From positions 1-24,285 of the forward strand of contig JAEZKB010000198.1 of NCBI GenBank assembly GCA_023415605.1: 24,285 nt of DNA, written 5' to 3'. Source of the stretch: Pseudomonadota bacterium. GTDB taxonomy: Bacteria; Pseudomonadota; Alphaproteobacteria; Rhizobiales; Devosiaceae. The notes under the pieces are model-generated. The model did no database searches and was not told where the DNA came from. It was given only the letters and a program-made list of their open reading frames with translations. Each line of letters opens with the position of its first letter. The stretch's first letter is position 1. This document shows, in pieces, positions 17,100 through 23,007 of this stretch. A program made the translations under genes and the position numbers.

Positions 17100-17771
17100 A
17101 TGAGCAGACGCCGCATCATCATTGTCGACGACCACCCGCTGTTCCGCGCTGCCCTGCGCCAGACGTTGGCCGGCGGCGACCCGTCCATCACGGTCGAGGA
17201 AGCGGGCGATCTCGCCGGGCTCAATGCGGCGCTGGAAGCCGACCGCGACTGCGACCTTGTCCTGCTCGACCTCAACATGCCCGGTGTCCGCGGCTTTTCG
17301 GGACTCCTGCTGCTGCGCGCGCAATATCCGGACGTACCCGTGGCGATCATCTCAGCGGTGGAGGACGGCTCGGTGATCCGCCGGGCCTTCGAACTCGGTG
17401 CTTCCGGCTACCTGCATAAATCGGTCGGTCCGCCGGAAATCCGCCGCGCTATCGAGACCGTCCTCTCGGGCGAGGTGTTCGTGCCGGAAGGCATTGATAT
17501 CGCCAGCGATGACGACCATTCGGCCCTAATGCGGCGACTCTCGACATTGACGCCCCAGCAGGTCCGCGTCCTGATGATGCTCAGCGACGGCCTGATGAAC
17601 AAGCAAATCGCCTATGAGCTCTCGATCTCCGAAGCAACGGTCAAGGCGCACGTTTCGGCAATTCTGCAAAAACTCGACGTGGACAGCCGCACACAGGCAG
17701 TCATCGCCGCCGCCCGCATCGAGGAAGGGCAGTTCGAGGCGCTGCTGTCGCCGGGGCGCGAACAGGTCTAG
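17100..17771 (+). CDS. LuxR/NarL-type response regulator
   Basis: A 223-residue two-component response regulator with an intact receiver domain (1 to about 125) and a C-terminal LuxR-type helix-turn-helix (about 149-205, LTPQQVRVLMMLSDGLMNKQ). The phosphorylation machinery is complete: acidic pair Asp10-Asp11, phospho-acceptor Asp57 in LLDLNMPG, Ser85 and Lys107. The output domain resembles the AgmR/NarL group. It should bind DNA as a phospho-dependent dimer. The nearest histidine kinase is the hybrid kinase at 18471-20108, separated by a tetR gene, and is the natural candidate partner. The 3' end shares a CTAG with the convergent tetR gene. The start ATG at 17100 follows a GAAAGG site. Confidence 0.93.
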   Translation: MSRRRIIIVDDHPLFRAALRQTLAGGDPSITVEEAGDLAGLNAALEADRDCDLVLLDLNMPGVRGFSGLLLLRAQYPDVPVAIISAVEDGSVIRRAFELGASGYLHKSVGPPEIRRAIETVLSGEVFVPEGIDIASDDDHSALMRRLSTLTPQQVRVLMMLSDGLMNKQIAYELSISEATVKAHVSAILQKLDVDSRTQAVIAAARIEEGQFEALLSPGREQV

Positions 17772-18370
17772 GACTTCTTTCCTCTGCCCTTGGGCGCCGT
17801 AGTGACGGCGGCGTCGACGATCTCCTCCAGTTCCCGGGCGCCGACCCGCATCGGACCGGCGTCACGGTGGGCGCGGGAGATGATCAACAGCCCCTCGAAA
17901 CTGGCTTCGACGACGAGAGCGAGCGACGCGGCACGCCTTGCTGGCACGCCGGCTGAGGTGAGAGCGGTTTCGAAGAGGTCGACCCATCCAGTATAGGCCC
18001 CGGCCGTGAGCGTCGCGATTTCCGAACCGGCTTGCAGGCCGTCGAGCACCAGTGGGGCAGTGGGGGAGCCGAAGCGGAAATCATTCTCTTCCAGCGCGCC
18101 GGCGGCGGCCTCGATGATCTTGCGGATGGCCCGGCCGGGAGACTTTTCGGCCGCCAGGGTGGCCCTGAGGCTCTCGGTGACTGCTTCGACGCCCTCGCGG
18201 GTGACCGTGGCGACCAGTTGGTCCTTGCCTTCCGGGAAGTGAAAATAGAGCGAGCCGCGGGGCGCATCGCTGAGCGTCAACAGCTCCGCCACGGCGAGAC
18301 CATGATAGCCACGATCCTGAACCAGGTCGGCGGCAGTTTCCATAAGGCGGGTGCGGGTATCTTTGAGCAT
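17768..18370 (-). CDS. TetR family regulator, YxaF/LmrA-like
   Basis: A 200-residue one-component repressor. The N-terminal helix-turn-helix spans about residues 8-52 (ETAADLVQDRGYHGLAVAEL, then APRGSLYFHFPEGKDQLV). The APRGSLYFHFPEGK stretch is typical of the YxaF/LmrA subgroup, whose C-terminal domain senses small hydrophobic or aromatic compounds. The ATG at 18370 is chosen over a frame open to 18406, because the earlier residues run into the operator. A matching operator-like dyad is 29 bp upstream. No transporter or enzyme gene is divergent from it, so the only obvious target here is itself. It ends in a C-terminal basic tail (KGRGKKS) and shares a CTAG with the response regulator. Confidence 0.88.
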   Translation of the reverse strand: MLKDTRTRLMETAADLVQDRGYHGLAVAELLTLSDAPRGSLYFHFPEGKDQLVATVTREGVEAVTESLRATLAAEKSPGRAIRKIIEAAAGALEENDFRFGSPTAPLVLDGLQAGSEIATLTAGAYTGWVDLFETALTSAGVPARRAASLALVVEASFEGLLIISRAHRDAGPMRVGARELEEIVDAAVTTAPKGRGKKS

Positions 18371-18398
18371 GGTTGGACCATAGCACGACCCGCGGGAA

Positions 18399-18414
18399 TA
18401 TACCAATCGGTCTA
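18399..18414. promoter_or_regulatory. TetR (YxaF/LmrA-type) operator candidate
   Basis: On the minus strand TAGACCGATTGGTATA is a near-palindrome; one half is exact for the TAGACC...GGTCTA operator type reported for YxaF/LmrA-like repressors, and the other half deviates at two positions. It lies 29 bp upstream of the tetR start, overlapping the expected promoter, and suggests autorepression. Confidence 0.5.
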
Positions 18415-18470
18415 CATAGAATGTGAGGGGAAATCCTGGCCTATATATAAAGAGGGTCGACGGCGGTGGT

Positions 18471-20108
18471 TCAGGCAGCCGATTGGGGGTCCCGCGGCGG
18501 GCGCGCGCGCTGCCCGGCTAGGCCGCTGATCGCCGCGCGGAGGGCAGCGGGTTTGACTGGCTTGGTGACCACCGCGATGCCGCGTTCCTCGGCCAGCGCC
18601 CGCACCGCCGGAGAGCGATCCGCCGTGACCAAAGCGGCGGGCAGGTGACCACCCACATTGTGCCGCAGCCATTCGATGGCATCGAGCCCAGAAGTTTGGT
18701 CCAGATGGTAGTCCATCAGCACGAGGTCTGGGAGCCAGCCGAGCAGCAGACGATCCTTATCGATGTCCTTGAGCGAACGTGCCGACCGTACGTCGATCCC
18801 CCAGCCGGACAGAAGCCCCTCCATGGCGTCGAGGATGCCCCGCTCGTTGTCGACGCAGAGCACGCGGAGACCGGCAAGGTTGGATGGCGTCTCGACGCTT
18901 GGGCGTCCTGGCTCGACCGGCGGTCGAACCAGGCGCGTCGCCGGCAGGTACACCGAAAAACGCGACCCACGACCTTCGGCACTGTCGAGTTCGAGCGTCA
19001 GGCCGAGCGCAGCCACGAGGCGCTTGACGATGGAGAGCCCGAGGCCAAGTCCTTGCGCCATGCGCGCGCCATGTTCGAGACGCGAAAACTCGGCGAAGAT
19101 CAGCGCATGCTGATCGCGATTGAAGCCGATGCCGGTATCGACGATATCGAGCCGCACGCGCTGGCCCCGGATCCGGCAGCCGACCAGTACGCGACCGCCC
19201 GGTCTAGTATATTTGATGGCATTGGAAACGAGGTTTTGCGCGATGCGCGCCACCAGCGCGCGATCGGCAAGTGCGGCCCGGTTGGTGCCAACGATGCGCA
19301 GATCGATATCGCGCTCGCGCGCCATCGGCAGGAACTCGACCTCGATCTTCTTGAGCAGATCGTGCATCGGGAAAGCGGTGGCGGAAGGCTTGAGGTTGCC
19401 ACCATCGAGACGCGAAATATCGAGCAGCGCCGACATGATTTCCTCGACTGCGTTCAGCGAGGCTTCGATGGAGTGCGCCAGCTCGCCAAGCCCTGAATCT
19501 CCAGACCTTTCAATGAGTGTGGCGGTATAAAGCCGCGCCGCATTGAGCGGCTGCAACAGATCGTGGCTGGCTGCCGCGAGGAAGCGCGTCTTGTCTCGAT
19601 TGGCGGCATCGGCCTTGGCGCGCGCGCTCTCGAGTTCGGAGTTGACGCGGGTGAGCGCCGCGGTGCGTTCCTCGACGCGTCCCTCGAGCGCATCGTTGAT
19701 GCGCTCGAGCTCGTCTTCGGCTTCGACGCGCTTGGTGACATCGGCAAAGCTGATGACCAGGCCACCGCCATCGAGACGCGCCGAATGGAACTCGAGGACT
19801 TGCCCGCGCGCCCCCATGCGCTGGCTCACCGTCGAGGCACTTTGCGTCAATGATTCGACCCGCCGGACGGCCAGAAGTGTCGCATCGCCCTCGCCGAGAT
19901 CGCCGCGGCGCGCCAAAAACAGTGCAATGTCGTAAAGCGCCACACCAGACTGGACCAAATGGTCTGGTAGCGCCAAGAGATCACGATACCGATGGTTGGA
20001 GGTGACCAAATGCAGGTCTGCATCGAACACAGCCAGACCCTGCGGAATGACCTCAACTGCTTGGCGCAGGCTGCTTTCTGCATCTGCGATGGGCTGAGAG
20101 GATGACAT
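18471..20108 (-). CDS. PAS-containing hybrid histidine kinase with C-terminal receiver
   Basis: A 545-residue soluble hybrid sensor kinase with no membrane segment. An N-terminal PAS domain (about 12-130, VIPQGLAVFDADLHLVTSNH) leads into a coiled coil. The HisKA H-box is SHDLLQPLNAARL with His182. The ATPase has an N-box (NLVSNAIKYT, about 291), DTGIGF (about 323) and GLGLGLSIVKRL (about 353). The C-terminal receiver (about 415-535) has CVDNE, acceptor Asp466 in VLMDYHLD, and TKPVKP. The SHDLLQPLNA branch includes ErcS'/NahK-type kinases, which are often linked to LuxR-type response regulators such as the one at 17100. I chose the ATG at 20108 because the PAS begins just after it; the frame is open to 20231 and the ribosome site is weak, so the start is uncertain. 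Confidence 0.9.
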   Translation of the reverse strand: MSSSQPIADAESSLRQAVEVIPQGLAVFDADLHLVTSNHRYRDLLALPDHLVQSGVALYDIALFLARRGDLGEGDATLLAVRRVESLTQSASTVSQRMGARGQVLEFHSARLDGGGLVISFADVTKRVEAEDELERINDALEGRVEERTAALTRVNSELESARAKADAANRDKTRFLAAASHDLLQPLNAARLYTATLIERSGDSGLGELAHSIEASLNAVEEIMSALLDISRLDGGNLKPSATAFPMHDLLKKIEVEFLPMARERDIDLRIVGTNRAALADRALVARIAQNLVSNAIKYTRPGGRVLVGCRIRGQRVRLDIVDTGIGFNRDQHALIFAEFSRLEHGARMAQGLGLGLSIVKRLVAALGLTLELDSAEGRGSRFSVYLPATRLVRPPVEPGRPSVETPSNLAGLRVLCVDNERGILDAMEGLLSGWGIDVRSARSLKDIDKDRLLLGWLPDLVLMDYHLDQTSGLDAIEWLRHNVGGHLPAALVTADRSPAVRALAEERGIAVVTKPVKPAALRAAISGLAGQRARPPRDPQSAA

Positions 20109-20119
20109 GGTCGCAGGTT

Positions 20120-20188
20120 CGACTTTCGGTGATGGCACAGGGTGAGTATCGGACCTTGAAGAGTGCTCTACAAGAGCGCCGAAAGTCG
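20120..20188. repeat. Separated 10-bp inverted repeat upstream of the hybrid kinase
   Basis: CGACTTTCGG at 20120-20129 and its exact complement CCGAAAGTCG at 20179-20188 are separated by 49 bp. The near arm is 12 bp upstream of the kinase start. It could be a paired operator or a long-range mRNA stem. It sits in the 227-bp divergent region shared with mscL, which contains no gene. Confidence 0.4.
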
Positions 20189-20216
20189 TGGGGGGATGCA
20201 TCGCGTAGCAAGACGA

Positions 20217-20231
20217 TTGCAATCTGTGCAA
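20217..20231. promoter_or_regulatory. TTGCA-N5-TGCAA dyad in the kinase/mscL promoter region
   Basis: A 15-bp dyad with perfect 5-bp arms, 105 bp upstream of mscL. It could be a regulator site for either divergent gene. Related TGCAA/TTGCA sequence occurs at 16995-17005 upstream of the LuxR-type response regulator. Function is inferred only. Confidence 0.25.
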
Positions 20232-20304
20232 AGTTGGGAAATCGTCAACCTGTTGCGTGTATCCCTGCAGAGTCCAGTCGAGGTTCTCACTCGGGTTGAA
20301 ATGG

Positions 20305-20320
20305 CCGGGCTCAGGCCCGG
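20305..20320 (+). other. Short 5' UTR hairpin before the mscL ribosome site
   Basis: CCGGGC-TCAG-GCCCGG forms a perfect 6-bp stem and 4-nt loop ending immediately before the AGAAAAGGGG ribosome-binding region of mscL. No T-run follows, so it is not a terminator; it could stabilise the mRNA or tune translation. Confidence 0.4.
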
Positions 20321-20335
20321 AGAAAAGGGGTCCAA

Positions 20336-21322
20336 GTGTTCAAAGAGTTCCGTGACTTTGCTCTGAAGGGCAACATGCTCGACCTTGCCATCGGCGTCAT
20401 CATCGGCGCAGCGTTCGGTGCCATTGTGTCGTCCATCGTCGATGACCTCTTCATGCCCGTGCTGGGACTGTTGTTGAGTGGCATCGACTTCTCCAATCTG
20501 TTCATCGTCCTCAACAACCCGAATGGGGTTGCAGTGCCATCTGTGGCAGCCGCCAAAGCTGCTGGCATTCCGACTTTCAATTACGGGCTGTTCATCAATG
20601 CCGTAGTAAAGTTCGCCATTGTCGCCTTCGTGCTGTTCCTTGTGGTGAAGGCTGTCAATCGTCTGCGTAGACAGGAGGCTGCCGCGCCGGCTGCCCCTCC
20701 CGCTCCAACAACCGAGGAAAAATTGCTCACTGAAATCCGCGATGCGATCAAAGCCCAGGGCGGCTCGAAGACCATGGCCATGGCTGCCCCCAAGGCTCCC
20801 AGCGTGACCTCTGCCGCCAAGAAGCCTGCTGCCAAGAAGCCGGCTGCCAAGGCCGCTGCTGCTCCGAAGGCTGCAGCCAAGACTGCTGCTCCGAAGGCAG
20901 CAGCTCCGAAGGCCGCTGCTGCCAAGAAGCCGGCTGCCACCAAGGCCGCTGCCAAGCCCGCTGCTGCCAAGAAGCCGGCTGCCCCGAAGGCTGCCGCCAA
21001 GCCGGCCGCGAAGGCCGCAGCCAAGCCTGCCGCCGCAAAGAAGGCCGCCGCTCCGAAGGCTGCTGCGAAGCCCGCTGCCAAGGCCGCCGCGAAGCCCGCT
21101 GCCAAGCCGGCTGCCCGCAAGGCTGCTGCCCCGAAGGCTGCCGCCAAGCCTGCCGCCGCCAAGAAGCCGGCCGCCAAGGCTCCGGTAAAGGCCGCCGCCA
21201 AGGCCGCCCCGAAGGCCCCGGCCAAGGCCGCTGCGCCCAAGGCTGCTGCTCCGAAGGCCGCTGCCGCCAAGAAGCCGGCTGCTGCCAAGAAGCCGGCGGC
21301 CAAGAAGCCCGCCGCCAAATAA
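20336..21322 (+). CDS. mscL: Large-conductance mechanosensitive channel MscL with histone H1-like tail
   Basis: Opens under membrane tension to release solutes during osmotic downshock. Residues 1-141 form a complete MscL: the N-terminal helix MFKEFRDFALKGNMLDLAIG, pore helix TM1 (about 15-45), periplasmic loop, TM2 (about 84-108), and the cytoplasmic bundle helix EEKLLTEIRDAIKAQ. Most MscL proteins end here at 130-150 residues. This one continues to residue 328. From about residue 160 the tail is almost only Ala, Lys and Pro in AAKKP/AAPKA-type units; residues 161-328 have 45 Lys, 1 Arg and no acidic residue, resembling histone H1 C-termini and AlgP-like proteins. By MscL topology the tail is cytoplasmic, five per channel. 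The start is a GTG at 20336 with AAAAGGGG about 6 nt upstream. A terminator follows. The channel call is certain; the tail's function is unknown. Confidence 0.96.
   Translation: MFKEFRDFALKGNMLDLAIGVIIGAAFGAIVSSIVDDLFMPVLGLLLSGIDFSNLFIVLNNPNGVAVPSVAAAKAAGIPTFNYGLFINAVVKFAIVAFVLFLVVKAVNRLRRQEAAAPAAPPAPTTEEKLLTEIRDAIKAQGGSKTMAMAAPKAPSVTSAAKKPAAKKPAAKAAAAPKAAAKTAAPKAAAPKAAAAKKPAATKAAAKPAAAKKPAAPKAAAKPAAKAAAKPAAAKKAAAPKAAAKPAAKAAAKPAAKPAARKAAAPKAAAKPAAAKKPAAKAPVKAAAKAAPKAPAKAAAPKAAAPKAAAAKKPAAAKKPAAKKPAAK
20813..21319 (+). repeat. Coding low-complexity Ala/Lys/Pro repeat region of mscL
   Basis: Imperfect tandem units encoding AAKKP, AAPKA and AAKPA motifs fill the 3' half of mscL without frame break. 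Lys is written AAG nearly throughout, while Ala alternates GCT and GCC. The unit length varies, so it looks like expansion by slippage or unequal recombination. Copy number may differ between strains, and assembly errors are possible here. Confidence 0.85.
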
Positions 21323-21332
21323 TTGCCGACAC

Positions 21333-21357
21333 TGCCGGATCTCTAGCAGGTCCGGCA
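21333..21357 (+). other. Hairpin after mscL
   Basis: TGCCGGATCT pairs with AGGTCCGGCA (one G-T wobble) around a 5-nt loop, starting 11 nt after the mscL stop. It has no T-run, so it is probably an mRNA 3' end stabiliser ahead of the true terminator at 21368. Confidence 0.5.
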
Positions 21358-21367
21358 CGAATACAGA

Positions 21368-21398
21368 AAGCCGGCGTCCGTCATGGGCGCCGGTTTTT
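21368..21398 (+). terminator. Rho-independent terminator of mscL
   Basis: AAGCCGGCG pairs with CGCCGGTTT (nine pairs, one G-T) over an 11-nt loop, and the stem runs into TTTTT. It is 46 nt after the mscL stop and separates mscL from the regulator at 21592. Confidence 0.85.
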
Positions 21399-21442
21399 CA
21401 CTTCTCACGAATAGGATTATTTTCCACTTGCCCAAACTGCAT

Positions 21443-21460
21443 ATAGGCCTGTAGACCTAT
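21443..21460. promoter_or_regulatory. 18-bp imperfect palindrome upstream of the FixJ-like gene
   Basis: ATAGG-N8-CCTAT, with further inner CT/AG symmetry (14 of 18 positions symmetric), lies about 130 bp upstream of the regulator start in a stretch clearly more AT-rich than the surroundings. It is a candidate LuxR-type or autoregulatory site. No gene is seen in 21399-21591. Confidence 0.35.
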
Positions 21461-21591
21461 AAATAGTAGTCGAGATACGTATGTGTACTCACGCACAGCG
21501 GGAACACTTATCGCAGAGTAGAGGCACGTAGGGATGGAGCCGAGGCAGCGAGGGCACCGGCGGCTCCCCCCAAGGGACATTGGAGGCGAGC

Positions 21592-22233
21592 TTGGCAGAA
21601 GACATCTACCACCACGCGTTCCTCAATCGCGACCGATTGGTCCACATCGTCGATCCTGATCCGAAGACCTGCGAGGCACTGAGCGTGCTGTTCCGGCTCG
21701 AGGGTTTCCAGACGGCATTCTCCATTGATACGCTAGGCTTTTTCGCCGCTATCGAGCGGCGTCGGCCGGATGTTGCCATTATCAACTACGCGGTGGGCGG
21801 CAATGAGGGTCTGGCGGTGCTGCGGCGGATCAAGTCGATGCGCACCGGCATGCCGATCTTCATGATCGGCGACGAACCGGATGTCGATCTTGTGGTGATG
21901 GCGATGAAGGCGGGGGCGGCCGATGTACTGAGCCGGCCGATCGATACCGACCACCTGGTCACGGCCGTGCGGGAAGCGCTGCGCCACGACGTGCATGTGC
22001 AGAGCGTCGACAGCGGTCGCCGTCTCATCGAAGTGCGCGGCTTCGACCAACTGACGCCGCGCGAGCGCGAAGTGCTGCAACTCATCACCAACGGCCAGTC
22101 CAACAAGGAAGCCGGCCGTGAGCTGGGCATCTCGCCGCGCACCATTGAGGTGCATCGGGCCCGAGTGATGGAAAAGCTCGGCGCGCGCAACACTGCGGAC
22201 CTGATGCGGATCGTGTTGGTGGGCGACGCCTGA
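21592..22233 (+). CDS. FixJ-like regulator with degenerate (pseudo-)receiver domain
   Basis: A 213-residue protein with receiver fold (about 12-135) and C-terminal LuxR-type helix-turn-helix (about 152-210, LTPREREVLQLITNGQSNKE, SPRTIEVHRARVMEKLGA). Aligned to FixJ, the phospho-acceptor Asp is Asn65 (AIINYAVGG where FixJ has VTDLRMPD). The conserved Thr is Gly (FMIGDEPD), the Lys is Arg (LSRPI), and the acidic pair is altered (VDPD). Thus classical phosphorylation should not occur, while the HTH looks intact. The start is set at TTG 21592, because GGAGG (21582-21586) lies 5 nt upstream; an in-frame TTG at 21580 is possible. A palindrome upstream may mediate autoregulation. No kinase gene adjoins it. 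Signal and targets are unknown. Confidence 0.88.
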   Translation: MAEDIYHHAFLNRDRLVHIVDPDPKTCEALSVLFRLEGFQTAFSIDTLGFFAAIERRRPDVAIINYAVGGNEGLAVLRRIKSMRTGMPIFMIGDEPDVDLVVMAMKAGAADVLSRPIDTDHLVTAVREALRHDVHVQSVDSGRRLIEVRGFDQLTPREREVLQLITNGQSNKEAGRELGISPRTIEVHRARVMEKLGARNTADLMRIVLVGDA

Positions 22234-22242
22234 CGGCGCGTG

Positions 22243-22268
22243 GGAACGTCCGTAGCTGATCAGACGTT
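22243..22268 (+). promoter_or_regulatory. EcfG-type (general stress response) promoter
   Basis: GGAAC at 22243-22247, exactly 17 nt, then CGTT at 22265-22268. This matches the alphaproteobacterial EcfG consensus GGAAC-N16/17-CGTT at every position. Transcription would begin near 22275, giving a 5' leader of about 25 nt with GGAG before the DUF421 gene. EcfG is freed by the PhyR-NepR switch under stress; those genes are not in the window. Confidence 0.75.
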
Positions 22269-22300
22269 TTCGAACTGGCCACACATTCGGAGCGTCACCA

Positions 22301-22996
22301 ATGGAAGCCGTACAGGCCTTCGATCTTCAACGCATGTTGCTTGGCGATGAGCCGCCGCTGTTCCTGCTCGAGATCATTGTCCGGACAGTGATCGTCTACG
22401 CATACGCGCTGCTGCTGTTGCGCTGGCTGGGCAGCCGCACTATCGGCCAGCTGTCGACCGTGGAGTTCCTGCTCGTCATCGCCCTCGGATCCGCAGTGGG
22501 CGACGCCATGTTCTATCCGGATGTGCCGCTGATCCACGCCCTGCTGGTGGTAACCGTGGTGGTCTTTGCCAACAAAGGTCTCGACATGCTGATCGCCCGC
22601 TACAAGCATGCGGAGCGAGCCATTGACGGTGAGCCCGAAGAGGTGATCCGCGACGGCGTCATCCGCAACAGCTTTTTGGGTAGCACCTCGCTGGGTGTCA
22701 GTGAACTCTTCCAGCAACTGCGCGAGAAGGGCGTGGAGCATCTGGGGCAGATCGCCCATGCCTATATCGAAGCGGACGGCCGGCTCTCAGTGTTCCGCAA
22801 CAAGGTCGATGACCGCCCCGGGCTGCCGATCATGCCGCCCTGGGAACTGCAGCCGCCCAAGCAGGCGAAGGAAGGTACGCTGGCTTGCATGAAGTGCGGC
22901 ACGATTGCCGATCATGCGCAGACTTGTCCCAATTGCGGTGACAATCGCTGGGCTGAAGCCCAGCTCGGCGACCGCTACAGTGACCCAGGCGGCTGA
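22301..22996 (+). CDS. DUF421 (YetF-type) membrane protein with C-terminal zinc ribbon
   Basis: A 231-residue inner-membrane protein. Three hydrophobic segments (about 21-41, 54-70, 76-93) include LRWLGSRTIGQLSTVEFLLV, the core signature of the DUF421/YetF family. The cytoplasmic domain carries GEPEEVIRDGVIRNSFL. DUF421 proteins have no settled biochemical role; some are linked to spore or stress physiology. The C-terminus adds a four-cysteine zinc ribbon: Cys196, Cys199, Cys209, Cys212 in CMKCGT and CPNCGD. The ATG at 22301 has GGAG about 9 nt upstream and a near-perfect EcfG promoter at 22243-22268, so it is probably a general stress response gene. It ends 11 bp before the convergent flavodoxin gene; no terminator is visible. 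Confidence 0.9.
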   Translation: MEAVQAFDLQRMLLGDEPPLFLLEIIVRTVIVYAYALLLLRWLGSRTIGQLSTVEFLLVIALGSAVGDAMFYPDVPLIHALLVVTVVVFANKGLDMLIARYKHAERAIDGEPEEVIRDGVIRNSFLGSTSLGVSELFQQLREKGVEHLGQIAHAYIEADGRLSVFRNKVDDRPGLPIMPPWELQPPKQAKEGTLACMKCGTIADHAQTCPNCGDNRWAEAQLGDRYSDPGG

Positions 22997-23007
22997 AACC
23001 GATCAGT

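Noticed and set aside
20813..21319. Possible CRISPR or non-coding tandem repeat
   Set aside because: Units are irregular, have no spacers and keep one reading frame, so this is coding low-complexity sequence.
20168..21358. Gly/Leu/Arg/Ser-rich open frame antisense to mscL, and other frames in the repeat
   Set aside because: Its repeats are the complement of the Ala/Lys/Pro codons; the mscL frame begins with a full channel domain and has a ribosome site and terminator.
21501..21525. GGAAC upstream of the pseudo-receiver gene as an EcfG promoter
   Set aside because: No CGTT occurs at 16 or 17 nt; the nearest CGT follows after 21 nt.
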